Source: Crenobacter caeni (GTDB lineage Bacteria > Pseudomonadota > Gammaproteobacteria > Burkholderiales > Chromobacteriaceae). Taken from it: 64,000 nt of DNA. The notes below the pieces were generated by a model. That model saw nothing but the letters and a program-made list of their open reading frames with translations, made no database searches and was not told where the DNA came from. Location of the stretch: positions 124,001 to 188,000 of the forward strand of contig NZ_JAAGAA010000002.1 of assembly GCF_010435965.1 (NCBI RefSeq), in the 5' to 3' direction. Both the position numbers and the translations under genes were made by a program. Each line of letters starts with the position of its first letter. The first letter of the stretch is position 1. Shown here piece after piece: positions 24,922 to 34,973 of the stretch.

Positions 24922-26175
24922 ATGATCATCGAAGTCAAAGTCCCGCAACTGCCCGAGTCCGTGTCCGAAGCCACCCTGATGAGCTGGCACAAGAAGGTTG
25001 GCGAAGCCGTCGCCCGCGACGAGAACCTGATCGACCTGGAAACCGACAAGGTCGTGCTCGAACTGCCGGCCCCGCAGGCCGGCGTGATCGTCGAGCTGAT
25101 CGAAGCTGACGGCGCGACCGTCGTCTCCGGCCAACTGCTGGCGCGCATCGACACTGCCGCCAAGGCAGGCGACGTCGCCCCGGCCGCCACCGTGGCCGCG
25201 CCGGTGGCCGCTGCCGCCGCTCCGGCCGCCGCGCCTGGCGGCGCTGCGATGCCATCCGCCGCCAAGCTGGCCGCCGAGACCGGCGTGAACCTCGCCGGCG
25301 TCGCCGGTTCCGGCCGCGACGGCCGCATCCTGAAGGAAGACGTCGCCGCCGCTGCGGCCGCGCGCCCGGCCGCGCCGGCACAGGCAGGCCCGGTGCTCGC
25401 GCCGGCCGCCGCTGCCAGCGGCACCGCGCTCTCGTCGACCCCGGCCGCCGTCAACGTCGGCGCCTTGCTGTCCGACCGCCCGGAGCAGCGCGTGCCGATG
25501 AGCCGCCTGCGCCAGCGCGTCGCCGAGCGCCTGCTGCAGAGCCAGTCGCAGAACGCCATCCTCACCACCTTCAACGAAGTGAACATGAAGCCGGTGATGG
25601 ACCTGCGCGCCAAGTACAAGGACAAGTTCGAGAAGGAGCACGGCGTCAAGCTCGGCTTCATGTCGTTCTTCGTCAAGGCCGCGGTCGCCGCGCTGAAGAA
25701 GTTCCCGGTGGTGAATGCCTCGGTCGACGGCAACGACATCGTCTACCACGGCTACTTCGACATCGGCATCGCGGTGGGCAGCCCGCGCGGCCTGGTGGTA
25801 CCCATCCTGCGCAACGCCGACCAGATGTCGATCGCCGAGATCGAAAAGCAGATCGCCGACTTCGCGGTGAAGGCGCGTGACGGCAAGCTCGCGCTGGAAG
25901 ATTTGACCGGCGGCACCTTCTCGGTGACCAACGGCGGCACCTTCGGCTCGATGATGTCGACCCCGATCATCAACCCGCCGCAGTCGGCCATCCTCGGCAT
26001 GCACGCGACCAAGGACCGCGCGGTCGTTGAAAATGGTCAGGTGGTGGTGCGCCCGATGATGTATCTTGCGCTCTCCTACGACCACCGTATCATCGATGGC
26101 CGTGAGGCGGTGCTGACGCTGGTGACCATCAAGGACCTGCTGGAAGACCCGGCCCGCCTCATCCTTGATTTGTAA
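24922..26175 (+). CDS. sucB: dihydrolipoyllysine-residue succinyltransferase (E2)
   Basis: The 417-residue core of the 2-oxoglutarate dehydrogenase complex has an N-terminal lipoyl domain (lipoylated Lys in [16 protein letters not shown]). Next comes an Ala/Pro-rich linker, a peripheral-subunit-binding domain ([21 protein letters not shown]), a second Ala-rich linker and the catalytic domain, whose motif is [12 protein letters not shown] with the active-site His and Asp. It is in frame and complete. Confidence 0.97.
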   Translation: MIIEVKVPQLPESVSEATLMSWHKKVGEAVARDENLIDLETDKVVLELPAPQAGVIVELIEADGATVVSGQLLARIDTAAKAGDVAPAATVAAPVAAAAAPAAAPGGAAMPSAAKLAAETGVNLAGVAGSGRDGRILKEDVAAAAAARPAAPAQAGPVLAPAAAASGTALSSTPAAVNVGALLSDRPEQRVPMSRLRQRVAERLLQSQSQNAILTTFNEVNMKPVMDLRAKYKDKFEKEHGVKLGFMSFFVKAAVAALKKFPVVNASVDGNDIVYHGYFDIGIAVGSPRGLVVPILRNADQMSIAEIEKQIADFAVKARDGKLALEDLTGGTFSVTNGGTFGSMMSTPIINPPQSAILGMHATKDRAVVENGQVVVRPMMYLALSYDHRIIDGREAVLTLVTIKDLLEDPARLILDL

Positions 26176-26181
26176 TCCAGA

Positions 26182-26209
26182 CGGCCCGCCGCGTTCGCGC
26201 GGCGGGCCG
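26182..26209 (+). other. intercistronic hairpin after sucB (TTCG tetraloop)
   Basis: A perfect 12-bp stem, CGGCCCGCCGCG/CGCGGCGGGCCG, closes on a TTCG tetraloop between sucB and the 62-residue ORF. No T-run follows. It is very stable and probably protects or processes the mRNA. Confidence 0.5.
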
Positions 26210-26232
26210 CCGCAAGACATGAACGGAGCTTT

Positions 26233-26421
26233 ATGACTATCCCTGACTGGTTCTACGGAATCGCTTCCATCCTCGCCGGCTTCGCGCTGGCCTTCCTGAC
26301 GGTGAAGAAGCGCAGCATGGGGGTCAAGGAGGACTGGTTCTCGCTGTTCGGCAAGATCGTCCTCACCCTGTTCATGATCGGTTTTGGCCTGCTGCTTCTG
26401 ACCGTAAGCAAGACATCCTGA
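26233..26421 (+). CDS. small membrane protein in the suc operon
   Basis: This 62-residue protein has two predicted transmembrane helices: [19 protein letters not shown] and [19 protein letters not shown]. They are separated by a basic loop ([11 protein letters not shown]), predicted cytosolic. A GGAG site precedes the ATG. It lies between sucB and lpd, about 40 nt before lpd, so it is co-transcribed with the 2-oxoglutarate dehydrogenase genes. I do not recognise the family. Confidence 0.65.
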   Translation: MTIPDWFYGIASILAGFALAFLTVKKRSMGVKEDWFSLFGKIVLTLFMIGFGLLLLTVSKTS

Positions 26422-26461
26422 CCCGGCGCGCGTGGCGCACCGGGCACAACAAGGGGAAACC

Positions 26462-27895
26462 ATGAGTCAACAGTTTGACGTCGTCGTGATCGGCGGCGGC
26501 CCCGGCGGTTACGTGGCCGCCATCCGCGCGGCCCAGCTGGGCTTCTCGACCGCCTGCGTCGACGCTTTCGTCGGCAAGCGCGGCAAGCCCGCGCTCGGCG
26601 GCACCTGCCTGAACGTCGGCTGCATCCCGTCCAAGGCGCTGTTGCAGTCGAGCGAGAACTTCCACGCCGCGCAGCACGATTTCGCGCGCCACGGCATCAC
26701 CGTCGAGGGCGTGAAGATCGACGTACCGGCGATGATCGAGCGCAAGGACGGCATCGTCGACAAGCTCACCGGCGGCATCGGCTTCCTGCTGAAGAAGAAC
26801 AAGGTCGCCAGCCTGCACGGCGTCGCTTCGCTCAAGGCGCGCGAGGGCGAGCGCTGGGTGGTTGAAGTGGCGGTCGACGGCAACGTCGTCGACACCGTGC
26901 ACGCGACCCACGTGATCCTGGCCACCGGTTCGCGTCCGCGTCCGCTGCCGGGCGTCGCCGTCGACAACGTGACCGTGCTCGACAACGAAGGCGCATTGAA
27001 CCTCGCCGCCGTGCCGGCGCGCCTGGGCGTGATCGGCGCCGGCGTGATCGGCCTGGAGATGGGTTCGGTCTGGAAGCGTCTGGGCGCCGAGGTGACCATC
27101 CTCGAGGCGATGCCGACCTTCCTCTCCGCCGCCGACCAGCAGATCGCCAAGGAGGCGCTGCGCACCTTCACCCGCGACCAGGGCCTCGACATCCAGCTGG
27201 GCGTGAAGATCGGCGAGATCAAGAACCTGGGCGACAAGGTGACCGTCGCCTACGAGCTGAACGGCGAGCAAAAACTTGGCGAGTTCGACAAGCTGATCGT
27301 CTCGATCGGCCGCGTGCCGAACACCGACGGCCTGGGCGCCGCCAACGTCGGCCTGCAGGTCGACGAGCGCGGCTTCGTCGTCGTCGACGACCATTGCCAT
27401 ACCAACTTGCCGAACATGTGGGCGATCGGCGACGTGGTGCGCGGCCCGATGCTGGCGCACAAGGCGTCGGAAGAGGGCGTCGCGGTGGCCGAGCGCATCG
27501 CCGGCCAGAAGCCGCACGTCGACTTCGGCGCGATTCCGTGGGTGATCTACACCAGCCCCGAGATTGCCTGGGTCGGCAAGACCGAAGAACAGCTGAAGGC
27601 CGAAGGCGTCGAGTACAAGAAGGGCACCTCGGGCTTTGCCGCCAACGGCCGCGCGCTGGGCATGGACCACGCGCAAGGCACCGTCAAGCTGCTCGCCTGC
27701 GCCAAGACCGACCGCGTCCTCGGCGTGCACATGATCGGCCCGATGGTGTCCGAACTGGTGACCGAGGGCGTGCTCGCCCTCGAATTCAAGGCGGCGAGCG
27801 AAGACCTGGCCCGCATCGTCCACGCCCACCCGTCGCTGTCCGAGGTGGTGCACGAGGCGGCGCTGGCAGCCGACAAGCGCGCGCTGCACGGCTAA
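26462..27895 (+). CDS. lpdA: dihydrolipoyl dehydrogenase (E3)
   Basis: The 477-residue flavoprotein reoxidises dihydrolipoamide with NAD. It shows [21 protein letters not shown] (FAD; key GGGPGG), the redox disulfide in [16 protein letters not shown], the NAD fold [20 protein letters not shown], and the C-terminal interface His/Glu in [13 protein letters not shown]. It is encoded with E1 and E2, so it serves the 2-oxoglutarate complex and possibly others. The ATG at 26462 follows AAGGGGAAACC. Confidence 0.96.
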   Translation: MSQQFDVVVIGGGPGGYVAAIRAAQLGFSTACVDAFVGKRGKPALGGTCLNVGCIPSKALLQSSENFHAAQHDFARHGITVEGVKIDVPAMIERKDGIVDKLTGGIGFLLKKNKVASLHGVASLKAREGERWVVEVAVDGNVVDTVHATHVILATGSRPRPLPGVAVDNVTVLDNEGALNLAAVPARLGVIGAGVIGLEMGSVWKRLGAEVTILEAMPTFLSAADQQIAKEALRTFTRDQGLDIQLGVKIGEIKNLGDKVTVAYELNGEQKLGEFDKLIVSIGRVPNTDGLGAANVGLQVDERGFVVVDDHCHTNLPNMWAIGDVVRGPMLAHKASEEGVAVAERIAGQKPHVDFGAIPWVIYTSPEIAWVGKTEEQLKAEGVEYKKGTSGFAANGRALGMDHAQGTVKLLACAKTDRVLGVHMIGPMVSELVTEGVLALEFKAASEDLARIVHAHPSLSEVVHEAALAADKRALHG

Positions 27896-27916
27896 GCGCG
27901 GCAGGGGGAAGGATTG

Positions 27917-28180
27917 ATGGCTGACCTGATTGCCAACGCGGTGATGCTCGGCGTGCTCTTGGTGGTGGCCGGCGCGATGTGGGCGGTCAAGGTGGCGTTC
28001 GACGAGGCGTCGGTGTACGACCGCGTCAAGGGCGTGCGCCTGTTCCTGGCCGGCGCGACCTTCCCCGTTTCGGTGTTCCTGATGTCGGCGGCTGCACGCC
28101 GCCGACTGATGGGGCCGCTGCTTGTGGCCGCCGTCGGCTGCGCGATGATCGTCGCGGTCCGCACCGTGTTCGCGGCCTGA
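27917..28180 (+). CDS. small membrane protein between lpd and sucC
   Basis: The 87-residue protein has predicted transmembrane helices at about 3-24 (LIANAVMLGVLLVVAGAMWA), 43-58 (LFLAGATFPVSVFLMS) and 65-85 (RLMGPLLVAAVGCAMIVAV). GGGGGAAGGA precedes the ATG. It begins 21 nt after lpd and runs with the operon. The family is not recognised. Confidence 0.6.
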   Translation: MADLIANAVMLGVLLVVAGAMWAVKVAFDEASVYDRVKGVRLFLAGATFPVSVFLMSAAARRRLMGPLLVAAVGCAMIVAVRTVFAA

Positions 28181-28282
28181 AGAATTACCCGTAGCGTAAG
28201 TCCTGGCCCGAGGGCACACCCCGAGGGTACAGCTGAGGGCGGCCTTGTGCCGGCTGCCCGAATCCATAAGAGGAAACCATAG

Positions 28283-29452
<1,170 letters not shown>

Positions 29453-29479
29453 TCACCAGCACCGAACAAGGAAATCAAG

Positions 29480-30364
29480 ATGAGCGTTCTCGTTAACAAA
29501 GACACGAAGGTGCTGGTGCAGGGTTTCACCGGCAAGAACGGCACGTTCCACGCCGAGCAGGCGCTGAAGTGCGGCACCAAGGTGGTGGGCGGCGTGACCC
29601 CGGGCAAGGGCGGTTCCGAGCACCTGGGCCTGCCGGTGTTCAACACCATGAAGGACGCGGTGCGCGAGACCCAGGCTGACGCTTCGGTGATCTACGTACC
29701 GGCAGCGTTTGCCAAGGACTCCATCCTCGAGGCGATCGACTCCGGCGTGAAGCTGGTGGTGTGCATCACCGAAGGCGTGCCGACGCTGGACATGCTGTAC
29801 GTGAAGAAGGCCGTCGACGAAGCGGGCGTGCGCCTGATCGGCCCGAACTGCCCCGGCATCATCACCCCGGGCGAGTGCAAGATCGGCATCATGCCGTGGC
29901 ACATCCACAATCCGGGCCGCATCGGCATCGTGTCGCGCTCCGGCACGCTGACCTACGAAGCCGTCGCGCAGACCACCGCGCTGGGTCTAGGCCAGTCGAC
30001 CTGTATCGGCATCGGCGGCGACCCGATCCCGGGCACCAGCCACATCGACGCGCTCAAGCTGTTCCAGGACGACCCGGACACCGACGCGATCGTGATGATC
30101 GGCGAGATCGGCGGTTCGGCCGAGGAAGAGGCGGCCGAGTTCGCCAAGGCCTACGTGACCAAGCCGGTGGTCGGCTACATCGCCGGCGTCACCGCGCCGA
30201 AGGGCAAGCGCATGGGCCACGCCGGCGCGATCATCTCCGGCGGCAAGGGCACGGCCGAAGAGAAGTTCAAGGCCTTCGAGCGTGCGGGCATCGCCTACAC
30301 CCGCAGCCCGGCCGAAATCGGCAAGACCATGTATGAACTCCTCAAGAGCAAGAACATGATCTGA
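29480..30364 (+). CDS. sucD: succinyl-CoA synthetase alpha subunit
   Basis: The 294-residue subunit has the CoA-binding Rossmann fold ([17 protein letters not shown]) and the phosphorylated active-site histidine in [17 protein letters not shown]. It ends the TCA cluster; a terminator follows at 30387. Confidence 0.97.
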   Translation: MSVLVNKDTKVLVQGFTGKNGTFHAEQALKCGTKVVGGVTPGKGGSEHLGLPVFNTMKDAVRETQADASVIYVPAAFAKDSILEAIDSGVKLVVCITEGVPTLDMLYVKKAVDEAGVRLIGPNCPGIITPGECKIGIMPWHIHNPGRIGIVSRSGTLTYEAVAQTTALGLGQSTCIGIGGDPIPGTSHIDALKLFQDDPDTDAIVMIGEIGGSAEEEAAEFAKAYVTKPVVGYIAGVTAPKGKRMGHAGAIISGGKGTAEEKFKAFERAGIAYTRSPAEIGKTMYELLKSKNMI

Positions 30365-30386
30365 TCCGGCTCGCCGGTTTGACTAG

Positions 30387-30411
30387 ACGCCCCGCTTTGC
30401 GGGGCGTTTTT
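30387..30411 (+). terminator. suc operon terminator
   Basis: The 9-bp stem ACGCCCCGC/GCGGGGCGT with a TTT loop is followed by TTTTT, 22 nt after the sucD stop. Confidence 0.9.
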
Positions 30412-30466
30412 CATTTGTGGCGCGCGCGTGCCGGTGCGGCTGCGCGTCGCGGGGAATGGGCGTGGT

Positions 30467-30480
30467 TTGACCTTGATCAA
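30467..30480 (+). promoter_or_regulatory. FNR/ANR-type box
   Basis: TTGACCTTGATCAA matches the TTGAT-N4-ATCAA consensus at nine of ten conserved positions. It is centred about 70 nt before the DUF3149 start, a position suited to oxygen-dependent activation or repression. Binding is inferred. Confidence 0.5.
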
Positions 30481-30543
30481 CCCTGCCGGCATTCCGGTCA
30501 TCTAAGCTGACGTTAATCTAAATGACATTATCGGGAGGTCGAG

Positions 30544-30672
30544 ATGGAATTGTGGCGTCAGTTGTTGTCCGACGAGGTGGGTGTCGCGAGCCTGGCGGTG
30601 ATCGGGGTGACCACCGTCATCGTGTGCGTGATCCTGATGGTCATTTACCAGCGTACCCGGGGTGGCAAGTAG
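30544..30672 (+). CDS. DUF3149-type single-span membrane protein
   Basis: The 42-residue protein starts MELWRQLLSDEVGVASLAVI and has one predicted transmembrane helix (VASLAVIGVTTVIVCVILMV) and a basic C-terminus (YQRTRGGK). The MELW-LL-DVG-SL-VI pattern matches the DUF3149 family of small membrane proteins. GGGAGG precedes the ATG. An FNR-like box lies upstream and a terminator follows immediately, so it is a single-gene unit. Confidence 0.65.
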   Translation: MELWRQLLSDEVGVASLAVIGVTTVIVCVILMVIYQRTRGGK

Positions 30673-30696
30673 GTCTTGCAGGAAGGAAGAGCCATT

Positions 30697-30723
30697 GGCG
30701 GCCGTGACGGCCGCCTTTTTTGT
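30697..30723 (+). terminator. terminator of the DUF3149-type gene
   Basis: The stem GGCGGCC/GGCCGCC around GTGAC is followed by a seven-T run. Confidence 0.85.
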
Positions 30724-30760
30724 TTGATGCTATAGTCATTGCTTTGCGCGTGGAACAGAC

Positions 30761-31342
30761 ATGGCACAGGACAGTAGCCAGCCTGACTTCTGGGAAACCC
30801 GATACCTGGGCGGGGTCAAGCCCTGGGATAGCGCGGGTTGCATTCCCGCCGCGCTGTCGGCTTTTGTTGCGCGGCAACGGCCGGGCAGGGAGGTGTTGCT
30901 GCCCGGCTGCGGCGCCGCCTACGAGGTCGCCTACCTTGCCGACGCCGGCTTCACGCCGGACGGGGTCGACTTCAGCGAGGCCGCGCTTGCGGCCGCACGC
31001 GACGCACTCGGCCCCTACGCGCGCCATGTGCGCCAAGGAGACGTCTTCGCGCTGGCAGGGCCCTACGACTGGGTGTACGAACGCGCCTTCCTGTGCGCGT
31101 TGCCGCCCAGGCTGTGGTCCGCCTACGCAGAGGCGATGGCACGCCTGGTCCGCCCCGGTGGCTGGCTTGCCGGCGCGTTCTTTATCGCCGAACGGCCGAA
31201 GGGGCCGCCGTTCGGCGCGAGCCGGCAGCTGCTTAACGACTTGCTGGGCGATGCGTTCGACTGCGTCGAGTGCGAGGCGATGGACGACAGCCTGCCGGTG
31301 TTTTCCGGCGGCGAGTTCTGGATGAGCTGGCGGCGGCGCTGA
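30761..31342 (+). CDS. TPMT-family SAM-dependent methyltransferase
   Basis: The 193-residue protein begins QPDFWETRYLGGVKPWDSAG, the N-terminal signature of thiopurine S-methyltransferase-like enzymes. The SAM-binding motif LLPGCGAAYEVAYLADAGF is followed by VDFSEAALAAAR; later come DWVYERAFLCALPP and LVRPGGWLAGAFF. The natural substrate in bacteria is unclear (thiols, tellurite/selenite and phenolic compounds are reported for the family). It is a single gene. Confidence 0.8.
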   Translation: MAQDSSQPDFWETRYLGGVKPWDSAGCIPAALSAFVARQRPGREVLLPGCGAAYEVAYLADAGFTPDGVDFSEAALAAARDALGPYARHVRQGDVFALAGPYDWVYERAFLCALPPRLWSAYAEAMARLVRPGGWLAGAFFIAERPKGPPFGASRQLLNDLLGDAFDCVECEAMDDSLPVFSGGEFWMSWRRR

Positions 31343-31345
31343 CGC

Positions 31346-31594
31346 TTACGCGTCGGCGCCGAGCACATCGATCGAGACGGCAGCGAGGTAGACGGCGCTT
31401 GGCAGCGCGGCAAACAGCCAAACCGCGAGCGCGTCGTGCGAGGCGAGCAGGAGACCGGCGATGCCGATCTCGACGCAGCCTGCAAGGAGCGCGAACTGGC
31501 AGTGGCGGGGCGTGACGGCGCACCCCTTGAGCTGGCGGCCGAGTACGGGCCAGCAGGCGTGCAGGGCAAGGGCAAGACCAAGCAGAACGGGCAT
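31346..31594 (-). CDS. small hydrophobic membrane protein
   Basis: The 82-residue protein has about three predicted transmembrane segments (MPVLLGLALALHACWPVL; FALLAGCVEIGIAGLLLA; LAVWLFAALPSAVYLAAV). An AGGAG site lies 6-7 nt before ATG 31594, which supports expression. It is convergent with the TPMT-like gene (3 nt apart). The family is not recognised. Confidence 0.6.
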   Translation of the reverse strand: MPVLLGLALALHACWPVLGRQLKGCAVTPRHCQFALLAGCVEIGIAGLLLASHDALAVWLFAALPSAVYLAAVSIDVLGADA

Positions 31595-31709
31595 GTTCGA
31601 CTCCTGGTGGCTGCGCCGCCGCCTCTCGTGAAAGAAGCCGGATGGTGACGGCGCTTGCCTGATTATGTGCCTATCATCGTCCGCTGTTAAGCCCGGATTC
31701 CCTGTGGAG

Positions 31710-31847
31710 CTACATCTTGGCTTTCACGTCGTCGGCCGCGTTGCTGACGGCGCTTCCGGCCGCCGAGACATCCTGACCCATTCCCGCCATGGTGTTGCAG
31801 GCGGACAGCAGCAAGGTCCCCATCAGGACCAGCATGATCGTCTTCAT
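31710..31847 (-). CDS. entericidin-like small lipoprotein
   Basis: The 45-residue protein starts MKTIMLVLMGTLLLSACNTM; the lipobox LLSAC would be acylated at Cys17, leaving a 29-residue mature lipoprotein. The mature part, AGMGQDVSAAGSAVSNAADD, is the Ala/Gly/Ser/Asp-rich helix typical of the entericidin EcnA/EcnB family (stress-related envelope lipoproteins). GGGAGC precedes the ATG by about 4 nt. Confidence 0.8.
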   Translation of the reverse strand: MKTIMLVLMGTLLLSACNTMAGMGQDVSAAGSAVSNAADDVKAKM

Positions 31848-32086
31848 CTTGCTCCCTTTCTTGTCGGTGGCGCACGGTGGCCTTTGACAACATAGGCCGT
31901 GCCGGCGCGCTCCGCCACCGCGGCAGCTTGGGCTTTCCGGATTTCCTGCGTTGAACCTCCTGTTTTTTGATATTTTTTGCTTGGCAATTTGCAGACTGTT
32001 GGCAGCTTTTGCTTTATCCTAATTAACCAATTTGAATAAATTATCCCGTCAGAACGGGCCCGCCAACAAAGTCGAAGGGACAAGTC

Positions 32087-32866
32087 ATGAAACACTGGGT
32101 CAAGGCAACGATGGTCGCACTCTCGGTCGTGCTCGCCGCATGCGGCGGCAAGCAGGAGGCCGAACCCGCGAAGGCTGCGGCCGAGCCGCAGGTTTACCGC
32201 ATGGGCGTGAACGCCGCGTTCGCGCCGTTCGAGTCGGTTGGCGCCGACGGCAAGCTGCAGGGCTTCGAGATCGAGCTTGCGCAGGCGGTCGCCGACGCGG
32301 CCGGCATCAAGGTTGAGATGAGCAATACCCCGTGGGAAGGAATCTTCAACGGCCTCGCCAACGGCGACAGCGACTTCCTGATGTCGGCGATCACCATCAC
32401 CGAGCAGCGCAAGGAGACGATGGACTTCACCGAGCCTTACTTCGAGGCGACCCAGCTGGTGGTGCTGCCCAAGGGCAAACAGATCGCCAACGCCGAGGCG
32501 CTGAAGGGCATGAAGGTCTCGGTGCTGACCGGCTCGACCGGCGACACCATCGCGCAGAAGCTGCTGGGCGCGACCAGTACCGACATCAAGCGCTTCGAGT
32601 CGCTCGAACTCGCGCTCAAGGAGCTGGAGAACGGCGGCGTGCAGGCGTCCATCGGCGACAACGGCGTGGTGGCCAACTTCATCAAGTACAATGGCGCCGA
32701 CAAGCTCGACATCGTCGAGGGCATCGACTTCGACAAGGAGTACTACGGCATGGCCGTGCGCAAGGGTGACCAGGCGCTGCTGGACAAGCTGAACGCCGGC
32801 ATCCGCAAGGTGAAGGAAGACGGTACCTTCAAGTCCATCCACGACAAGTACTTCGGCCAGAGCTAA
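32087..32866 (+). CDS. polar amino acid ABC transporter substrate-binding lipoprotein
   Basis: The 259-residue protein has a lipoprotein signal (MKHWVKATMVALSVVLAACG; lipobox LAAC, Cys19). The family 3 solute-binding fold shows YRMGVNAAFAPFESVGADG, GFEIELAQAVADAAG, and DFLMSAITITEQRKETMDFT (key DFLMSAITITEQR). These are features of arginine/lysine/histidine/glutamine binding proteins. No permease or ATPase gene is adjacent, so the ligand and partner are unknown. A terminator follows at 32888. Confidence 0.85.
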   Translation: MKHWVKATMVALSVVLAACGGKQEAEPAKAAAEPQVYRMGVNAAFAPFESVGADGKLQGFEIELAQAVADAAGIKVEMSNTPWEGIFNGLANGDSDFLMSAITITEQRKETMDFTEPYFEATQLVVLPKGKQIANAEALKGMKVSVLTGSTGDTIAQKLLGATSTDIKRFESLELALKELENGGVQASIGDNGVVANFIKYNGADKLDIVEGIDFDKEYYGMAVRKGDQALLDKLNAGIRKVKEDGTFKSIHDKYFGQS

Positions 32867-32887
32867 GCACGAGACCAGCTCCCGAAC

Positions 32888-32913
32888 ATGCCCCGGCGCG
32901 TCCGGGGCATTTT
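32888..32913 (+). terminator. terminator of the binding-protein gene
   Basis: The 9-bp stem ATGCCCCGG/CCGGGGCAT is followed by TTTTC, 22 nt after the stop. Confidence 0.85.
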
Positions 32914-32979
32914 CTTGCGCCGCTGGTGGACGGCGGCGAACTGTGGTCAGATCGATATTTTTACGTCATGGGTGGCGAC

Positions 32980-34140
32980 ATGCAGTTGGCAGCTAGGTTG
33001 GCGCGTATCGCGCCCTTTGAGGTGATGGCGATCCTCGAGCGCGCCCGCGCGCTGGAAGCGGCGGGACGTGACGTGATCCACCTCGAGATCGGCGAGCCGG
33101 ACTTCCCGACCCCGCAGCCCATCGTCGACGCCGCGCAGGCGGCGCTCTGCGCCGGGCAGACCTTCTACACGCCGGCGCAGGGCCTGCCCGCGCTGCGCGA
33201 GGCGATCGCGGCCGACTACCGGCACCAGGGGATCGAACTTGACCCGGCGCGGGTGATCGTGACGCCGGGCGCGTCCGGCGCGCTCTTGATCGCCTTGTCG
33301 CTGCTGGTGTCGCCGGGCGACGGCGTGCTGCTGGCTGACCCAACCTACCCGTGCAACCGCCACTTCGTGCATTTGCTTGGCGGCGACGTGCAAAGCGTCG
33401 CGGTGGGGCCGGCTACGCGCTACCAGCTGGACGCAGCGCTCGCGCGGGCTGTCTGGCGCGACCACACGCGCGCGCTGATGGTGGCGACGCCGGCCAACCC
33501 GACCGGCACTTCGTTGAGTGCGGCCGAGATCGGCGCGCTCGGTGTGCTGTGCCGCGAGAAAGATGCCGGGCTGATCGTCGACGAGATCTATCAGGGGCTC
33601 AGCTACGACGGGCCGGCGCAGAGCGCGCTCGCCGTCGCGCCGGACGCGCTGGTCATCAACAGTTTTTCCAAAACCTGGCAGATGACCGGCTTCCGGCTGG
33701 GCTACCTGGTGGTGCCCGACGCGCTGATCGAGCCGGCGATCCGTCTCGCGCAGAACCTGTTCCTGTGCCCGAGCGCGATCGCGCAACAGGCGGCGCTCGC
33801 CGCGTTTACGCCCGAAGTGGCAGAGGAGGTCGAACGGCGCCGCCAGGTGTTCGCGGCCAGGCGCGACTTTCTGCTTGCCGCGCTGCCCGCGCTTGGCTGG
33901 CAGTTGCCGGTGCGCCCGGACGGCGCGTTCTACGTGTACGCGGACGTGAGCGCGGTGACCGACGACAGCTACGCGTACTGCGCGCGCATCCTAGAGGAGG
34001 CGAACGTCGCGCTGACGCCGGGGGCGGACTTCGGCACGCACCGTGCCGGCGCGCATCTGCGCATCGCGTATACCACCGGTATCGAACGGCTCGCCGAAGC
34101 GATCGAACGCATCGCGGCGCTGGGCGCGCGCTCAGTCTAG
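32980..34140 (+). CDS. class I/II pyridoxal-phosphate aminotransferase
   Basis: This 386-residue protein starts at MQLAARLARIAPFEVMAILE, a common start for this family; the upstream ATG 32968 is possible. It has IHLEIGEPDFPTP, the PLP pocket TPGASGALLIAL, NPTGTSL, VDEIYQGLSYDG, and the Schiff-base lysine in NSFSKTWQMTGFRLGYLV. It transfers amino groups between amino and keto acids; the substrate cannot be told from motifs alone. Its end overlaps the convergent murI by 9 nt. Confidence 0.85.
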   Translation: MQLAARLARIAPFEVMAILERARALEAAGRDVIHLEIGEPDFPTPQPIVDAAQAALCAGQTFYTPAQGLPALREAIAADYRHQGIELDPARVIVTPGASGALLIALSLLVSPGDGVLLADPTYPCNRHFVHLLGGDVQSVAVGPATRYQLDAALARAVWRDHTRALMVATPANPTGTSLSAAEIGALGVLCREKDAGLIVDEIYQGLSYDGPAQSALAVAPDALVINSFSKTWQMTGFRLGYLVVPDALIEPAIRLAQNLFLCPSAIAQQAALAAFTPEVAEEVERRRQVFAARRDFLLAALPALGWQLPVRPDGAFYVYADVSAVTDDSYAYCARILEEANVALTPGADFGTHRAGAHLRIAYTTGIERLAEAIERIAALGARSV

Positions 34141-34914
34141 CGCCAGCGTCTCGACGCGCGTATCGCGGCCGAGCACCCGGTCGATGAAGGCCTGCATGTC
34201 CGTGGCGCCGGCGGTGGTGACGAAGCGGTAGCGGGGCGGCTCGCCGGCGGGCGTTTCCAGCGCGTTAAGTGCGATCAGGCGGCGCACCTGCCGGCACACG
34301 GCGGAGGCCGGGTCGATCAGCGTCGCCTGCGGCGCCGCTTCGGCGATCAGGGGCGCGAGGAAGGGGTAGTGCGTGCAGCCCAATACGATCTGGTCGGTGC
34401 GGGTGCCGGCAAGGGGCGAGAGCGCACGCGCGACGACTTGGCGTGCGTTGGGTGAGTCCAGTTCACCCGCCTCGACCGCCTCGACAAAGCCGTCGCCCGG
34501 CAACAGGCGGATGCGCGCCTGCTGGCGGTAGCGTGCAGCCAGCTGTTCGAGCTTGTCGCCGGCGAGCGTCGCGCGGGTGGCCAGCACCGCGATCTCGCCG
34601 GTCTCGGTCGCGAGCGCGGCGGGCTTGATCGCCGGCTCCATGCCGATAATGGGTACGTGCGGGTAACGTGCGCGCAAGGGCGCCGCCGCCGCGCTGGTTG
34701 CCGTGTTGCACGCAATCACCAGCGAGCTTGCGCCCTGGTCGAACAGCCAGTGTGCGATCCGCTCGCTGCGCGCGGCGATCTCCGCGTGCGAGCGCGGCCC
34801 GTACGGGCACCACGCGCGGTCGGCGAAGTAGATGACCGGCTCGCCGGGCAACTGGCGGGTGAGCTCGCGCCACACCGACAGCCCGCCGAGTCCCGAGTCG
34901 AACATGCCGATCAT
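34132..34914 (-). CDS. murI: glutamate racemase
   Basis: The 260-residue enzyme makes D-glutamate for peptidoglycan. It begins MIGMFDSGLGGLSVWRELTR. The catalytic cysteines are in ACNTATSAA and LGCTHYPFLAP. The start at 34914 is chosen because the MFDSGLGG motif begins three residues later. It runs behind mrp on the minus strand (59 nt gap) and overlaps the convergent aminotransferase. Confidence 0.95.
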   Translation of the reverse strand: MIGMFDSGLGGLSVWRELTRQLPGEPVIYFADRAWCPYGPRSHAEIAARSERIAHWLFDQGASSLVIACNTATSAAAAPLRARYPHVPIIGMEPAIKPAALATETGEIAVLATRATLAGDKLEQLAARYRQQARIRLLPGDGFVEAVEAGELDSPNARQVVARALSPLAGTRTDQIVLGCTHYPFLAPLIAEAAPQATLIDPASAVCRQVRRLIALNALETPAGEPPRYRFVTTAGATDMQAFIDRVLGRDTRVETLALD

Positions 34915-34973
34915 GCCTTGAATCCTGCCTGGGTGAATGAAGACGGCGCGGGGAGACCCGCGCCGGAGAGAAC

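Noticed and set aside
21912-25739. A 1275-residue minus-strand frame opposite sucA and sucB
   Set aside because: It is antisense to two complete TCA enzymes and has no domain motifs. It is a GC-driven open frame.
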